Assembly: GCA_039029535.1 (NCBI GenBank)
Contig: JBCCFW010000076.1
Location: 1 to 33,771, forward strand
Length of the DNA: 33,771 nt
DNA from: JBCCFW01 sp039029535
GTDB taxonomy: Bacteria; Acidobacteriota; JBCCFW01
Direction: 5' to 3'
Shown here: positions 15,251 to 23,876 of the stretch, piece after piece
How positions within the stretch are numbered: position 1 is the stretch's first letter
Layout: each line of letters opens with the position of its first letter
Program-made: the position numbers and the translations under genes
The notes under the pieces: model-generated
The model's database searches: none
Seen by the model: the letters and a program-made list of their open reading frames with translations, nothing else
Told to the model about the DNA's origin: nothing

Positions 15251-16410
15251 GCCGAGGCCTCCGTCGCCATCTCGGGGACCGTGCCCACGCTCAGCTCACG
15301 ATAGAGGGCGTCGCGCTCGACCGGCACGCGCCCGGCTTCCTCGATGCGCTCGACGAGCTCGCGGACTTGCAGTTCCTGTGGCGTGGTCGCACCGGCCTCG
15401 TGGACGATCTCCTCGCGGAGCACCGAGCCGTCGACGTCGTCGGCGCCGTGCCAGAGGGCAACCTGGGTGATCTCCGGCGAGATCATGATCCAGTACGCCT
15501 TCACGTGATCGATGTTGTCGAGCATCAGCCGCGCCAGGGCGATCTCGTGGAGGTTCTGCCGGCCGGTGGGCGGGGGCAGGTGATCGAGCCCGGTGTTGTC
15601 GGGGTGGAACGAGAGGGGGATGAAGGTGAGGATGCCGCCGGTCTCGTCCTGGAGCTCGCGGAGCTTGAGGAAGTGGTCGACCTTTTGCTCGATGGTCTCG
15701 CCCATCCCGTAGAGGAGGGTGGCGTTGCTGCGCAGGCCGGCGGCATGGACCTCGCGGGCGACGTCGCACCACTGATTCGAGTCGAGCTTGGCCTTGAAGA
15801 GCTCCTCGTGGACGTCGTCGGAGAAGACCTCGGCGCCACCGCCTGGAACGGCGTCGAGCCCGGCGGCCTTGAGCTCCTTCACCGCCTCGGCGACCGACAT
15901 CTTCCCGGCCCGGGCGATCTGGTGGATTTCGATCATCGTGAAGGCCTTCACGCAGACCGAGGGACGGACTTCCTTGATGGTGCGGACGAGGTCCAGGTAG
16001 TACTCGAACGGCAGCTTCGGGTTGATGCCGGCGACGACGTGGACCTCGGTGATGGGCTGGTGCAGGTGGGCGCGGATGCGCTCGCGGACGTCGTCGATGG
16101 ACATGACGTAGCCGCGCGGGTCCTTCGGCTTGACCTGGAACGCGCAGAACTTGCAGCCCTTGTTGCAGATGTTGGTGTAGTTCACGTGCTGGTTGCGCAC
16201 CCAGTACGTGCGGTCGCCGGAGATCCGTTCGCGGACGACGTTGGCCAGGCTGCCGACGGTGGCGAGGTCGCGGCAGGCGTAGAGACGCAGCCCCTGCTCG
16301 CGGGTCAGGCGGCGGCCGTCGAGGACGGCGGCGTGGACGTCGGCCAGGTCGGCGCGTCGAGCCCGTCGCTCGAGAAGGGTCGGGTTGGAGGTGGGGGAGG
16401 ACGCGGTCAT
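15247..16410 (-). CDS. mqnE: Aminofutalosine synthase
   Basis: A 387-aa radical SAM enzyme that joins the adenosyl radical to 3-[(1-carboxyvinyl)oxy]benzoate and forms 6-amino-6-deoxyfutalosine, the first committed steps of the futalosine pathway. The cluster cysteines are C82-C86-C89 in NICNKGCKFC after HVNYTN. EVHVVAGINPKLPFEYYLDL and DAVPGGGAEVFSDDVHE are typical of MqnE, and SFHPDNTGLDHLPPPTGRQ follows. The frame stays open upstream, but homology starts near the ATG at 16410. The GTCGATG-type starts further in are internal. It heads the operon mqnE-mqnC and is 88 bp downstream of the Lrp gene on the same strand. Confidence 0.93.
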   Translation of the reverse strand: MTASSPTSNPTLLERRARRADLADVHAAVLDGRRLTREQGLRLYACRDLATVGSLANVVRERISGDRTYWVRNQHVNYTNICNKGCKFCAFQVKPKDPRGYVMSIDDVRERIRAHLHQPITEVHVVAGINPKLPFEYYLDLVRTIKEVRPSVCVKAFTMIEIHQIARAGKMSVAEAVKELKAAGLDAVPGGGAEVFSDDVHEELFKAKLDSNQWCDVAREVHAAGLRSNATLLYGMGETIEQKVDHFLKLRELQDETGGILTFIPLSFHPDNTGLDHLPPPTGRQNLHEIALARLMLDNIDHVKAYWIMISPEITQVALWHGADDVDGSVLREEIVHEAGATTPQELQVRELVERIEEAGRVPVERDALYRELSVGTVPEMATEASA

Positions 16411-16498
16411 GGGCGCTCCGGGCCGGGCCTGCGGGAGACCTCGGCAGCCTGGAAGGATACCGCCTGGCGCGAGGCTCCTGGCCTTCAGCGGGCGGGTG

Positions 16499-16969
16499 TC
16501 ACGGGCCGGGAGCCCGCCGGACCGCCCGGTGCTGGAACACCAAGGTGGTCTCGACGTGGCTGACCTCCTCGAGGGCCGTGACGTGTTCGACCACCGTCTC
16601 CTGGAGGTGGCGGGTGTCGCGCACCGCCACGTGGACGAGGAAGTCGTCCCGGCCGGCGACCTGGAACACCGCGAGGACCTCGTCCATCGAGGCGAGGTGC
16701 TCCCGAATGGCCGTGAAGCTCTCCGGCCCCTGATGGCCCAAGCGGATCGAGACGACCGCCTGCAGGTTGCGGCCGAGGGCCTCCAGCGAGAGCTCGGCAT
16801 GGAAGCCCTGGATGACCCCCGATTCGGTCAGCCGACGCACCCTCGCGAGGCAGCTCGAGGGGGCCAGGCCGACCTCTGCGGCCAGCTCCTTGTTGGAGAT
16901 CCGAGCATCGTTCTGCAAGAGCCGCAGGAGCTCGAAGTCGATTCGGTCGAGGTCGGCTGTAGTGGGCAT
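16499..16969 (-). CDS. Lrp/AsnC family transcriptional regulator
   Basis: A 156-aa amino-acid-responsive regulator. The N-terminal winged helix-turn-helix is at residues 6-60 (LDRIDFELLRLLQNDARISNKELA, then GLAPSSCLARVRRL as recognition helix). The AsnC/RAM effector domain spans about 66-145 (LQAVVSIRLGHQ, MDEVLAVFQVAGRDDFLVHVAVRD). It probably forms octamers and senses an amino acid. It is divergent from the ThrE-type exporter, starts 55 bp away, and shares ATTCGA repeats in between. This is the arrangement of known Lrp-exporter pairs (for example those controlling branched-chain or lysine export), so regulation of the exporter is likely. Confidence 0.92.
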   Translation of the reverse strand: MPTTADLDRIDFELLRLLQNDARISNKELAAEVGLAPSSCLARVRRLTESGVIQGFHAELSLEALGRNLQAVVSIRLGHQGPESFTAIREHLASMDEVLAVFQVAGRDDFLVHVAVRDTRHLQETVVEHVTALEEVSHVETTLVFQHRAVRRAPGP

Positions 16970-17024
16970 TGATTCGAATTCTATTCGATGGATGGCGCGC
17001 TATCCAGGCTATATAAATCGTCAC
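16970..17024. promoter_or_regulatory. Shared Lrp/exporter promoter region with ATTCGA repeats
   Basis: Only 55 bp separate the two starts. ATTCGA occurs at 16972-16977 and again at 16983-16988, 11 bp apart, about one helical turn; the first overlaps the palindromes ATTCGAAT and GAATTC. For the exporter, TATAAA at 17012-17017 is only 7 bp from the ATG at 17025, which has no ribosome site before it. If TATAAA is the -10 box, the mRNA would start at or near the ATG (leaderless). Confidence 0.5.
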
Positions 17025-18317
17025 ATGGCCAGGACGTCGTCATCCATTCGGCAGCGCGGGGAGCGGACCGCACGGGATCTCGCGTGGGAGCTCGCGATCG
17101 AGCTCCACCGGTCCGGCGCTCCGTCGCACCGGATCGAGGCCGCCGCTGCGGACGTGGCCGCGAGCCTCGACTGCGACGTCGGCGTCCTGGCCGAGCCCAC
17201 CGCCCTGACTCTCCTGGACACGAGCTCTCCGGACAGCCGGGGTCGCACCGCCCAGGTCGTGCCCATGTCACCACACGGCTTCGACCTGGGCCGGCTCGCC
17301 GAGCTCGAGAAGCTCATCGCTCAGGTGGAGAGCGGCGCGATGAAGCCCGGCAAGGCCCTCGCCGAGCTGCGCGGCATCGCGGCGGCCGGTCCCCGGCACG
17401 GCACCGTCAGCCGGGTGGTCGCCCACTCGGCGGTGGCCGCGTCGGCGGGTGTCCTCATCGGTGGTGGCTGGCGGGAGGCCGTCGGCGCCGCTGGCTGCGC
17501 GCTCATCGTCGCGGCGCTCGGTGAGGCCGCCGCGCGTCGCCCCGAGGTCGGTCGACTGCAGGGACTGCTCGGCGCCCTCCTGTCGGGCCTGGTCGCCTGG
17601 GCCCTGTTGCCCCTGCTCGGTCCGGCCTCGCCGCTCGTGGCGGCGGTCGCTGCCCTCATCGTGCTCGTGCCCGGCTACACGCTCACCGTGGCGCTGGAAG
17701 AGATCGCTGCCTCGCAGCTCGCGTCGGGCACCTCGCGGATGGCGGGGGCGCTCGGGAGCTTCCTGAGCCTCGGTTTCGGGCTCGCGGTGGGGGCCGAGCT
17801 CGGACAGCGCTGGGCCCTCGCGCCGGTCACCGGGCCGCCCCTGCGCCTGGCGCCGGAGCTCGAGCTCCTCGCCGTGGTCGTCGGCGGGCTGGGCTTCACG
17901 GTCCTCTTCCAGGCGCGCTGGCGAGACGCTCTCTCGATGGTCGGCGGCTCGGCGCTCGCCATGGTCGGCACGACCTTCGGGGCGGGGTTGAGCCCCAGGT
18001 TGGCGGTGTTCGCCGGTGCCTTGCTGGTGGGACTGGCCGGTCACTTGGCCCAGCGTTGGCGACGCCGGCCGGCGGCGCTCATCCACGTGCCGGGGGTCAT
18101 CCTCCTCGTGCCCGGATCGATGGGCCTGCGGGGCGTGGCCGCGTTCTCCGCGTCCGACGTGCTCACGGGGGTGGAGACCGTCTTCGGCTGCGCGATGGTC
18201 GCGATCTCCATCGTGGCGGGGCTGTCCGTGAGCGCGGCGGTCCTGCCTCCGCGGCGCGGGCCTGGTAGCGACGACGTGACCGGGCCCAGGATGGCCTCGC
18301 CTCGAGCCACGCCGTAG
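17025..18317 (+). CDS. ThrE-type threonine/serine exporter
   Basis: A 430-aa inner-membrane protein of the ThrE family, one polypeptide joining the N-terminal DUF1212 part (cytoplasmic helical region from about 10 to 120, SYGAPSHRIEAAAADVAA-like GAPSHRIEAAAADVAASL) and the C-terminal DUF3815 membrane part. About ten hydrophobic segments run from about residue 128 to 415, including VAALIVLVPGYTLTVALEEIAA and HVPGVILLVPGSMGLRGVAA, the two conserved PG-containing helices. It exports threonine and serine using the proton gradient in characterised members. The start at ATG 17025 follows a TATAAA; an in-frame ATG at 16992 is a less likely alternative. Confidence 0.88.
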   Translation: MARTSSSIRQRGERTARDLAWELAIELHRSGAPSHRIEAAAADVAASLDCDVGVLAEPTALTLLDTSSPDSRGRTAQVVPMSPHGFDLGRLAELEKLIAQVESGAMKPGKALAELRGIAAAGPRHGTVSRVVAHSAVAASAGVLIGGGWREAVGAAGCALIVAALGEAAARRPEVGRLQGLLGALLSGLVAWALLPLLGPASPLVAAVAALIVLVPGYTLTVALEEIAASQLASGTSRMAGALGSFLSLGFGLAVGAELGQRWALAPVTGPPLRLAPELELLAVVVGGLGFTVLFQARWRDALSMVGGSALAMVGTTFGAGLSPRLAVFAGALLVGLAGHLAQRWRRRPAALIHVPGVILLVPGSMGLRGVAAFSASDVLTGVETVFGCAMVAISIVAGLSVSAAVLPPRRGPGSDDVTGPRMASPRATP

Positions 18318-18331
18318 GCGATGATCCGCCC

Positions 18332-19114
18332 ATGACCGGCTCGCGATCGTCTCTCACTCCGAATCTCCTCGTCGTCCTGTCGGCCCTGGCCGTGCTGGCT
18401 TGCTCGTCCTCGAAGCCAGACGCGCCGCCGCCCGTCGATCCGGACGAGCAGCCGCCCGTCGCCGACGGCGCCGTCTTCAAGCCGATCTTCACCGTGCCCG
18501 AGCGTGAGTTCCGGGCGGGGACGGCCTTCGTGGCGGTGCTGCCGGGTGCCGGCGAGCCGGTGGCGATCTCGGCGCTGAGCCTCATGGGTCAGCACGGCGG
18601 GGTCTATCGCAAGCAGCTCGAGCCCAGGGAGCTCGGTCGGATTCGAGAGGTCGTGCTCGGCGGGGCCTTCGACGGCGCGCGTCGGATGTCGATCGGGGCA
18701 CGGGTGCTCCCCGTGCTCGACGCGGCGGCGATCGGGACCCCGTCGGTGGCCGGTGACGTCATGGCGTTCTGGGCGCCCGTCGATCCGACCTTCCAGCCGT
18801 TGACCCTCGCACGGACCCTTCCGCAGGAAGGAGAGCGCATCTGGCTCGCCGCAGCGCTCGATCAGACCGCCATCACCGACCGTCTTCACCCGGCTCGCTT
18901 CCTCGAGGTCGACGACGCTGGCGAGGCCATCTACGACTTCGACGAGGTCCTCAAGCTCAACGGCACCGCGGGAGCGCCCCTGCTCAACGCCCGTGGAGAG
19001 GTGGTCGCCATTCATCTCAAGGACTGGCGTCACCGCGACCAGATGAGCGGCGCGGGCAATCCCGTCACGCGCTTCGGACCCGCCTTGCAGCGGGCGGCGG
19101 GGTTGATTCGATGA
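18332..19114 (+). CDS. Trypsin-fold lipoprotein, probably catalytically dead
   Basis: A 260-aa exported lipoprotein. The signal peptide ends in the lipobox LAVLAC with C24, followed by a Pro-rich linker to about residue 46. The rest resembles a trypsin-like (S1) serine peptidase: AGTAFVAVLPGAGEPVAISALSLMG corresponds to the strand before the catalytic His, and LNGTAGAPLLNARGEVVAIH (209-228) to the catalytic Ser loop GxSGxP. Here S83 sits where His is expected and A213 where Ser is expected. It is likely a pseudo-protease that binds peptides or a partner. It overlaps the yjbQ-like gene in an ATGA. The fold call rests on motif likeness only. Confidence 0.65.
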   Translation: MTGSRSSLTPNLLVVLSALAVLACSSSKPDAPPPVDPDEQPPVADGAVFKPIFTVPEREFRAGTAFVAVLPGAGEPVAISALSLMGQHGGVYRKQLEPRELGRIREVVLGGAFDGARRMSIGARVLPVLDAAAIGTPSVAGDVMAFWAPVDPTFQPLTLARTLPQEGERIWLAAALDQTAITDRLHPARFLEVDDAGEAIYDFDEVLKLNGTAGAPLLNARGEVVAIHLKDWRHRDQMSGAGNPVTRFGPALQRAAGLIR

Positions 19115-19533
19115 AGAGCTACCGGGAGACGCTGACCTTCGAGGTGCCCGAGCGGATGGGCTTCGTCCACATCACCCCGCACGTGGAGCAGGCTCTGGCC
19201 AAGAGCGGCATCAGCGAGGGGCTGTGCCTCGTGAACGCGATGCACATCACGGCGTCGGTGTTCATCAACGACGACGAGCCGGGTCTCCACGAGGACTACA
19301 AGCGCTGGCTCGAGAAGCTCGCCCCCTTCGACGCGAGCCCGGACGTCTACCACCACAACCGCACGGGCGAGGACAACGGCGACGCCCACCACAAGCGGCA
19401 GGTCATGGGTCGTGAGGTGGTCGTGGCGGTGACCGACGGTCAGCTCGACTTCGGCACCTGGGAGCGGATCTTCTACGGCGAGTTCGACGGCCGCCGGCCC
19501 AAGCGGGTGCTCATCAAGATCATCGGCGAGTAA
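19111..19533 (+). CDS. YjbQ/UPF0047 family protein
   Basis: A 140-aa protein covering the whole YjbQ family domain. FVHITPHVEQALAKSGISEGLCLVNAMHITASV, then INDDEPGLHEDYKRWL, then YHHNRTGEDNGDAHHKRQVMG (80-100) carries the conserved His/Asp/Glu cluster that may bind metal. YjbQ is reported to have weak thiamine phosphate synthase activity, but its true role is unclear. The start overlaps the preceding lipoprotein gene. The last codons and stop are part of an 18-bp tandem duplication (19518-19551) that gives a second stop just downstream. Confidence 0.9.
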   Translation: MKSYRETLTFEVPERMGFVHITPHVEQALAKSGISEGLCLVNAMHITASVFINDDEPGLHEDYKRWLEKLAPFDASPDVYHHNRTGEDNGDAHHKRQVMGREVVVAVTDGQLDFGTWERIFYGEFDGRRPKRVLIKIIGE

Positions 19534-19562
19534 GAGATCATCGGCGACTAGGTGGGAAACGC

Positions 19563-20417
19563 ATGGGCCTCGACGCCTCGGTGTCGTGCAACTGCTTCCA
19601 GGAGGGGAGGACCGAGCCACCTCCGTTTCCGCGAGAGTGGCTGGCCTTCGATGGCGAGGGTCGCCTGGAGCTGCTCGACGAGCACGACGTCGGGAACCGG
19701 TGGTACCGAGTCCACCAGTGGAAGCAGGACTGCTGCGAGCACGAAGACTTGGACTTCGCTTGCGAGCACGTCGCGAACTGGAGCGGCTACCGTCTCTTCC
19801 AGGCAGCGCTCGGGGAGCTCGGCTGGGACCGCTTCCCCTTCTTGAAGGAGCAGCTTCCCAACGCGAATGGAGGGCAGACACCGGCCGTGGCGAGCGCCGA
19901 GTGCTTGAAGGAGCTGACCGCGTTTCGAGAGGCCGGTGAGATCGGGCGCGTCACGACGCTGGTCGACACGGCGTCCGGCGCCGGGCTTCACGAGCACGTG
20001 GCCGCCTACGATGGCGTGTTCCTGCATGCCGGTCGGCACGGCGTGAGGGTGGGCCTGGGTGAGTCCGACCTGTTCGTGGTGAACGCTCGGACGGAGGACG
20101 TGCTGTTCCGGGCGAGGCGACTCCGGCAGGTCGGTCCGAGCGGGGCGGACATCACCGGTGACGTCGAGGGCCTCACCTGGGAGAACCTCGACACGGGGGT
20201 CACCTGGTGCTCGAACATGGCGCTGGCGGGGAGGTGCATCCCCTGGGATGACGGTCGTTGGCAGAACGACGACGGTCGGGTCCGTTTCGAGTACCCCTCC
20301 GACTTCCACGTCGAGGAGCGCCCGCGGCTCGCCAGCGATTTCGAGGCCATCGTGACGGCGCTGCAGGTGCTGTTCGCTGCCTCCGTGGAAACCGGCAATC
20401 CGGTCCGCTGGAGCTGA
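19563..20417 (+). CDS. Hypothetical 284-aa protein (MGLDASV-type)
   Basis: A soluble 284-aa protein with no signal peptide or membrane helix. It begins MGLDASVSCNCF, an opening I recall in uncharacterised bacterial proteins but cannot name. CHEDL-like CCEHEDLDFACEHVANWSGY around 57-76 has several Cys, His and Asp residues that could bind metal. ECLKELTAFREA and DFEAIVTALQVLF are helices. Ribosome site GTGGGA precedes the ATG. It is in line with the yjbQ-like gene but follows a duplicated stop region. Function not assigned. Confidence 0.7.
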   Translation: MGLDASVSCNCFQEGRTEPPPFPREWLAFDGEGRLELLDEHDVGNRWYRVHQWKQDCCEHEDLDFACEHVANWSGYRLFQAALGELGWDRFPFLKEQLPNANGGQTPAVASAECLKELTAFREAGEIGRVTTLVDTASGAGLHEHVAAYDGVFLHAGRHGVRVGLGESDLFVVNARTEDVLFRARRLRQVGPSGADITGDVEGLTWENLDTGVTWCSNMALAGRCIPWDDGRWQNDDGRVRFEYPSDFHVEERPRLASDFEAIVTALQVLFAASVETGNPVRWS

Positions 20418-20486
20418 GTCGGAAGAGGGTGGGCGGGCCTGGCCGGTCGCTCACGGTCCTGCTAGTCTTGGTGTAGGGAGGACACC

Positions 20487-21041
20487 ATGCAGCTCGACCC
20501 GACCCGCCCGCTCATCATCGAAGTTCCGGACCTGCTCTCCGCCGACGAGTGTCAGGAGCTCGTCGCGAGGATCGACGACGGCGACCTCTCCGTCGCCACG
20601 ATCAACACCGCTCGAGGGGTAGCCGTCCGCACCGACGTGCGCAACAACGAGCGGATCATGTTCGAGGACGAAGAGCTCGCCGCACTTCTTCTCGAGCGGG
20701 TGCGTCCGCGTGTTCCCGAAGACGTGTTCGGTTGGCGCCTGGTCGGCGCGAACGAGATGTTCCGCTGCTATCGCTACCGTCCGGGCATGCGCTTCGCGCC
20801 GCACTTCGACGGATCGTTCCAGCGCGACGACCACGAGCGCAGCGTCTACAGCTTCCTCGTCTACCTGAACGAGGGATTTCGGGGCGGAGCGACGCGCTTC
20901 CACGGTCCCCACCGGACGGTCGTGCCGAAGCGGGGGGCGGGGCTGCTCTTCCAGCATCCGATCCTCCACGAGGGCTGCGAGGTCCTCTCGGGGGTCAAGC
21001 ACGTGGCCCGGACCGACCTGATGTATCGGAGTCCCGATTGA
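20487..21041 (+). CDS. 2OG-Fe(II) dioxygenase, prolyl 4-hydroxylase type
   Basis: A 184-aa cytoplasmic 2-oxoglutarate/iron dioxygenase with a double-stranded beta helix. The iron triad is H106 and D108 in FAPHFDGSF and H161 in PILHEGCEV; R175 in VARTDLMY or K171 would bind 2-oxoglutarate. ENMFRCYRYRPGMRF-like NEMFRCYRYRPG and YSFLVYLNEGFRGGATRF are the flanking strands. The family hydroxylates proline and other side chains in proteins or peptides. The substrate here is unknown. GGAGG lies 6 bp before the ATG. It converges with the TPR-ATPase gene with only 2 bp between stops. Confidence 0.88.
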   Translation: MQLDPTRPLIIEVPDLLSADECQELVARIDDGDLSVATINTARGVAVRTDVRNNERIMFEDEELAALLLERVRPRVPEDVFGWRLVGANEMFRCYRYRPGMRFAPHFDGSFQRDDHERSVYSFLVYLNEGFRGGATRFHGPHRTVVPKRGAGLLFQHPILHEGCEVLSGVKHVARTDLMYRSPD

Positions 21042-21043
21042 GG

Positions 21044-23872
21044 TCAGGTCGTCGCCTCGTCTTGGCGTGATTCGAGCTCAGCGCGACGTTCCTGGATCTG
21101 CTCGAGCACGTCGCGCCCGACCTCGACGACTTCGCGCGGAGCATTCACGGGCATGTCGAGGTCGAGCTGGAGGCCGACGACGAGTGGCTCGAGGAGGTGG
21201 GCAGTCGGAGCGGCTTCGAGCGTGTCGAGCGCCTCTTGGGCGAGGCCGGCCGCGGCAAGGTGTGCGAAGAGCGAGGTGAGCATGGCTTGCATCGTTCGGA
21301 CAAGCTCCGCGTCGCCAAGTGCGCCAGCGAATGGCGCTAGAGCCTCTTCCAGTGCTCCCTTCCTTGCGAGAAGGAAGGCCAGGGTGAGATGGGCATTGGC
21401 TTGTTCGGGGTTGAGAGTCAGTGCCTGGCGAAGCCAGGTCTCGACTTGGGGTAGGGAGCTGCCAGCGGTTGAGAAGACGAATTCGACGGCGAGCGTGGTG
21501 AGGTCCTCTGCCGGCTTGTTGCCCACAGCGAGGAATTGCTCTGCCTCGGCGATGGCGTCTTGTTCGCGACCCTCGGATAGGAGATGGGATACGAGAGAAG
21601 AAACGGGGAATACGTGGTCTCTTTCCAGTGCTACTGCTTGGCGAAGTGCGTGCTCGGACTCCTCTCGGCCCTGCGGTCTACCTTGGTAGAGCTCGCCGAG
21701 TGAGTGCCACGCGACAGCGGCCTCACCATCAGAGCCGAGGTCGATGGCCTTGCGATAAAGCTGCTCAGCTTCGTCGTGATGCCCTCCAATTGCCATCGCG
21801 CGTCCAAGTAGCGCCCAGCCCAAGGAGAACTCTGGGAGGGTGCTCGTGAGCCTCTCGAGGTAGTTGCGTGCCTCCTCTATTCGCAATTCCTCGAGGAGAG
21901 CAAGCGCCAGGTCAGCCGCCAGCCTCTCGTGTCCGTGGAGGGTGGCGTCGTGGTACGTCTCGATGACGTTCTCGCTCGAGCCAGCACGAGATTGGGCGTG
22001 GAGCAGCGCTCTCCAGTTGGTTTCAGTTGCAGGGTCTTGTTCCACCGCAGTGCGCAAGGCGGTTGCGGCCTCGAGTGGCTGTCGCCGCTCCAGGTAGAGC
22101 TGGCCAAGCTGTCGCCACTGCAAGGCGACGAATTCTTCATCGAGTTCTTCTCTCGGTAGGCTGCTGGTGAGCTTGAGTCCCTCGCGATAAGCTTCGATCG
22201 CTTCATCCAGGCGGCTTGGTTCCCTGGCGAGCAGGGAGCCGAGTTGGCACCACGTGACCCATAGGCTCGGGTCGCCTTCGAGCGCCCTTCGGTACGCCTG
22301 TTCGGCCTCTGGTGCTCGTGCTCTGTCGCGCTGGTAGAGGGTGCCAAGGACGGCCAAGGCTCTAGGGGAATCGGGGTCCAGTTCCAGCGAGCGAGTGAGT
22401 TGTTCTCTCGAGAGTTCGTACTGGCCAATGCTGGCGTACAGCAAGCCAGCGATCGACAGGTCGTCGGCGGATTCATCGGATAGTCCGTCGATGAGCCGCA
22501 ATGCCTTGCTCTTGACGGAGCCGGCGGCGACGGAGCTCACTTGTCTCTTTACCTCTCTCGGTAGCTCTTTCAGGAATTGTTGCGGAGTCTCGAGAAAGAT
22601 CGCGAGCTGCGTGTCGTCGTCTGGTGCAAGTTCGAGCAGGGCTCGGTAGCCGAGGGCGTGCATGCCTCGATCGCTGGCCGGCAGACGGCAGGCTTCACTT
22701 GTCAAGCCATGTGCGATGTCCCGCCACTCTTCTTCCCGGTAAAAGCTCACCATGAAGCGCACGACGGCCTGGACACGCCTCGATGCATCTCCGTGTCGTC
22801 GCATGAGGTAGTAGATGTTGAACAGCCGCTCAGCGACCTGATAGCGCTTCTTGCGAGGATTGTGGGCGTCTGAGGTGATCGCTCCACGGGACTGGAGACG
22901 GTTGAGCAACGCGCTGCAGGGGCTGATTCCCAGTCGCGCTTCCTCGGCGACCTGGCGGGCCGTCGAGGGCTCCCAGAGCGTGGCGAGCGCCAGGTAGACC
23001 TTTCGCTCCTGTCGAGGAAGGGACTCGATCTGGCTCTTGAAGTAGTCGGTGTGGTCGTCGATCAAGAACGAGAGCTCGTCCATCAGCTCCTTGAATGACC
23101 GCTTGCTGGCGAAGCAAGCCACGATGCTCAGCAGGCGTGGGTTGCCTCCCGTGAGGATCTCGATCGGTCGGGCTTGAGCGCGACTGACCTCCTCTCCTGA
23201 AACGGACCTCCAGACTTCCTGGCACTCCTCGGTCGTCAGGGGGGGCAGTGGGTGCTGCTTGAAGATCTCGAAGAGAGCCTTGTCTTCGCCCTCGATCTCC
23301 TCGAAAGAGGCGGTGGCCGTGGCCAGCAACATGATGCGGGGTTCGTTGAGGAGGGTGTGGCGTAGCGCCCAAGCGTCGTCCTCGGAGAGCTGCCCCTCGC
23401 CCAGGATCATGTTCAGGTTCTCGATGACGAGGAGGAGACGTCGCCCGCCGTCGTCGGCGTGCTCGACGAGCTGTGCAAGCGCCCGTTCTCGCAACGCGAC
23501 GTCGTCCGTCACCGCACGCAGCTCTGCGTGGCTCCGGAGGAGGCCAGCGTCCTCAGACTGCTCTGCCAGGCGCCTGAGGGCCTCCAGCCAGAGCTCTCCA
23601 GGGCTGCCGACTTCGTAGCTCTCCTCTGCGAAGACGACGGGCTGCCAGCGCTGTCTCAGCTCGGGATCCCTTCGAACGGCAGCGCTGATGCTCAGCGCAA
23701 GGGTCGTCTTGCCCGAGCCTCGTGGTCCGATGACCAGGACGTGTTGATTCGAGTCGTCGACGTTCTCGCGAATCACCGAGAGCAGGTGATCGCGGTCGGA
23801 GCGGCGAACGACGAGACTCCGTTCGAGCTCGTCGTCGGTGAGAAAGGCGGGGTTGTACTTGAAGGAGGCCAT
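21044..23872 (-). CDS. AAA/Orc-like ATPase with winged helix and TPR array
   Basis: A 942-aa cytoplasmic protein. The N-terminal P-loop NTPase (about 20-290) has Walker A GPRGSGKT (49-56), a Walker B-like LLLVIEN (146-152) with Glu151, and RIMLLATATASF as sensor 1. The next part (about 290-400) looks like a winged-helix region, RKVYLALATLWEPSTARQVAEEARLG, followed by KKRYQVAERLFNIYYLMR. From about 490 to the end there is a long helical TPR array (for instance AGLLYASIGQYELSREQLTRSLELDPDSPRALAVLGTLYQ). This ATPase-wHTH-TPR order resembles STAND-type signalling and defence NTPases. It starts 4 bp after the preceding ATPase gene, in the same operon. The coding sequence is visibly less GC-rich than neighbours, especially 21300-22900, suggesting transfer. 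Confidence 0.8.
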   Translation of the reverse strand: MASFKYNPAFLTDDELERSLVVRRSDRDHLLSVIRENVDDSNQHVLVIGPRGSGKTTLALSISAAVRRDPELRQRWQPVVFAEESYEVGSPGELWLEALRRLAEQSEDAGLLRSHAELRAVTDDVALRERALAQLVEHADDGGRRLLLVIENLNMILGEGQLSEDDAWALRHTLLNEPRIMLLATATASFEEIEGEDKALFEIFKQHPLPPLTTEECQEVWRSVSGEEVSRAQARPIEILTGGNPRLLSIVACFASKRSFKELMDELSFLIDDHTDYFKSQIESLPRQERKVYLALATLWEPSTARQVAEEARLGISPCSALLNRLQSRGAITSDAHNPRKKRYQVAERLFNIYYLMRRHGDASRRVQAVVRFMVSFYREEEWRDIAHGLTSEACRLPASDRGMHALGYRALLELAPDDDTQLAIFLETPQQFLKELPREVKRQVSSVAAGSVKSKALRLIDGLSDESADDLSIAGLLYASIGQYELSREQLTRSLELDPDSPRALAVLGTLYQRDRARAPEAEQAYRRALEGDPSLWVTWCQLGSLLAREPSRLDEAIEAYREGLKLTSSLPREELDEEFVALQWRQLGQLYLERRQPLEAATALRTAVEQDPATETNWRALLHAQSRAGSSENVIETYHDATLHGHERLAADLALALLEELRIEEARNYLERLTSTLPEFSLGWALLGRAMAIGGHHDEAEQLYRKAIDLGSDGEAAVAWHSLGELYQGRPQGREESEHALRQAVALERDHVFPVSSLVSHLLSEGREQDAIAEAEQFLAVGNKPAEDLTTLAVEFVFSTAGSSLPQVETWLRQALTLNPEQANAHLTLAFLLARKGALEEALAPFAGALGDAELVRTMQAMLTSLFAHLAAAGLAQEALDTLEAAPTAHLLEPLVVGLQLDLDMPVNAPREVVEVGRDVLEQIQERRAELESRQDEATT

Positions 23873-23876
23873 CGGG

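Noticed and set aside
16385..16972. Plus-strand frame opposite the Lrp gene
   Set aside because: The Lrp protein is clear on the minus strand and the antisense product has no known motif.
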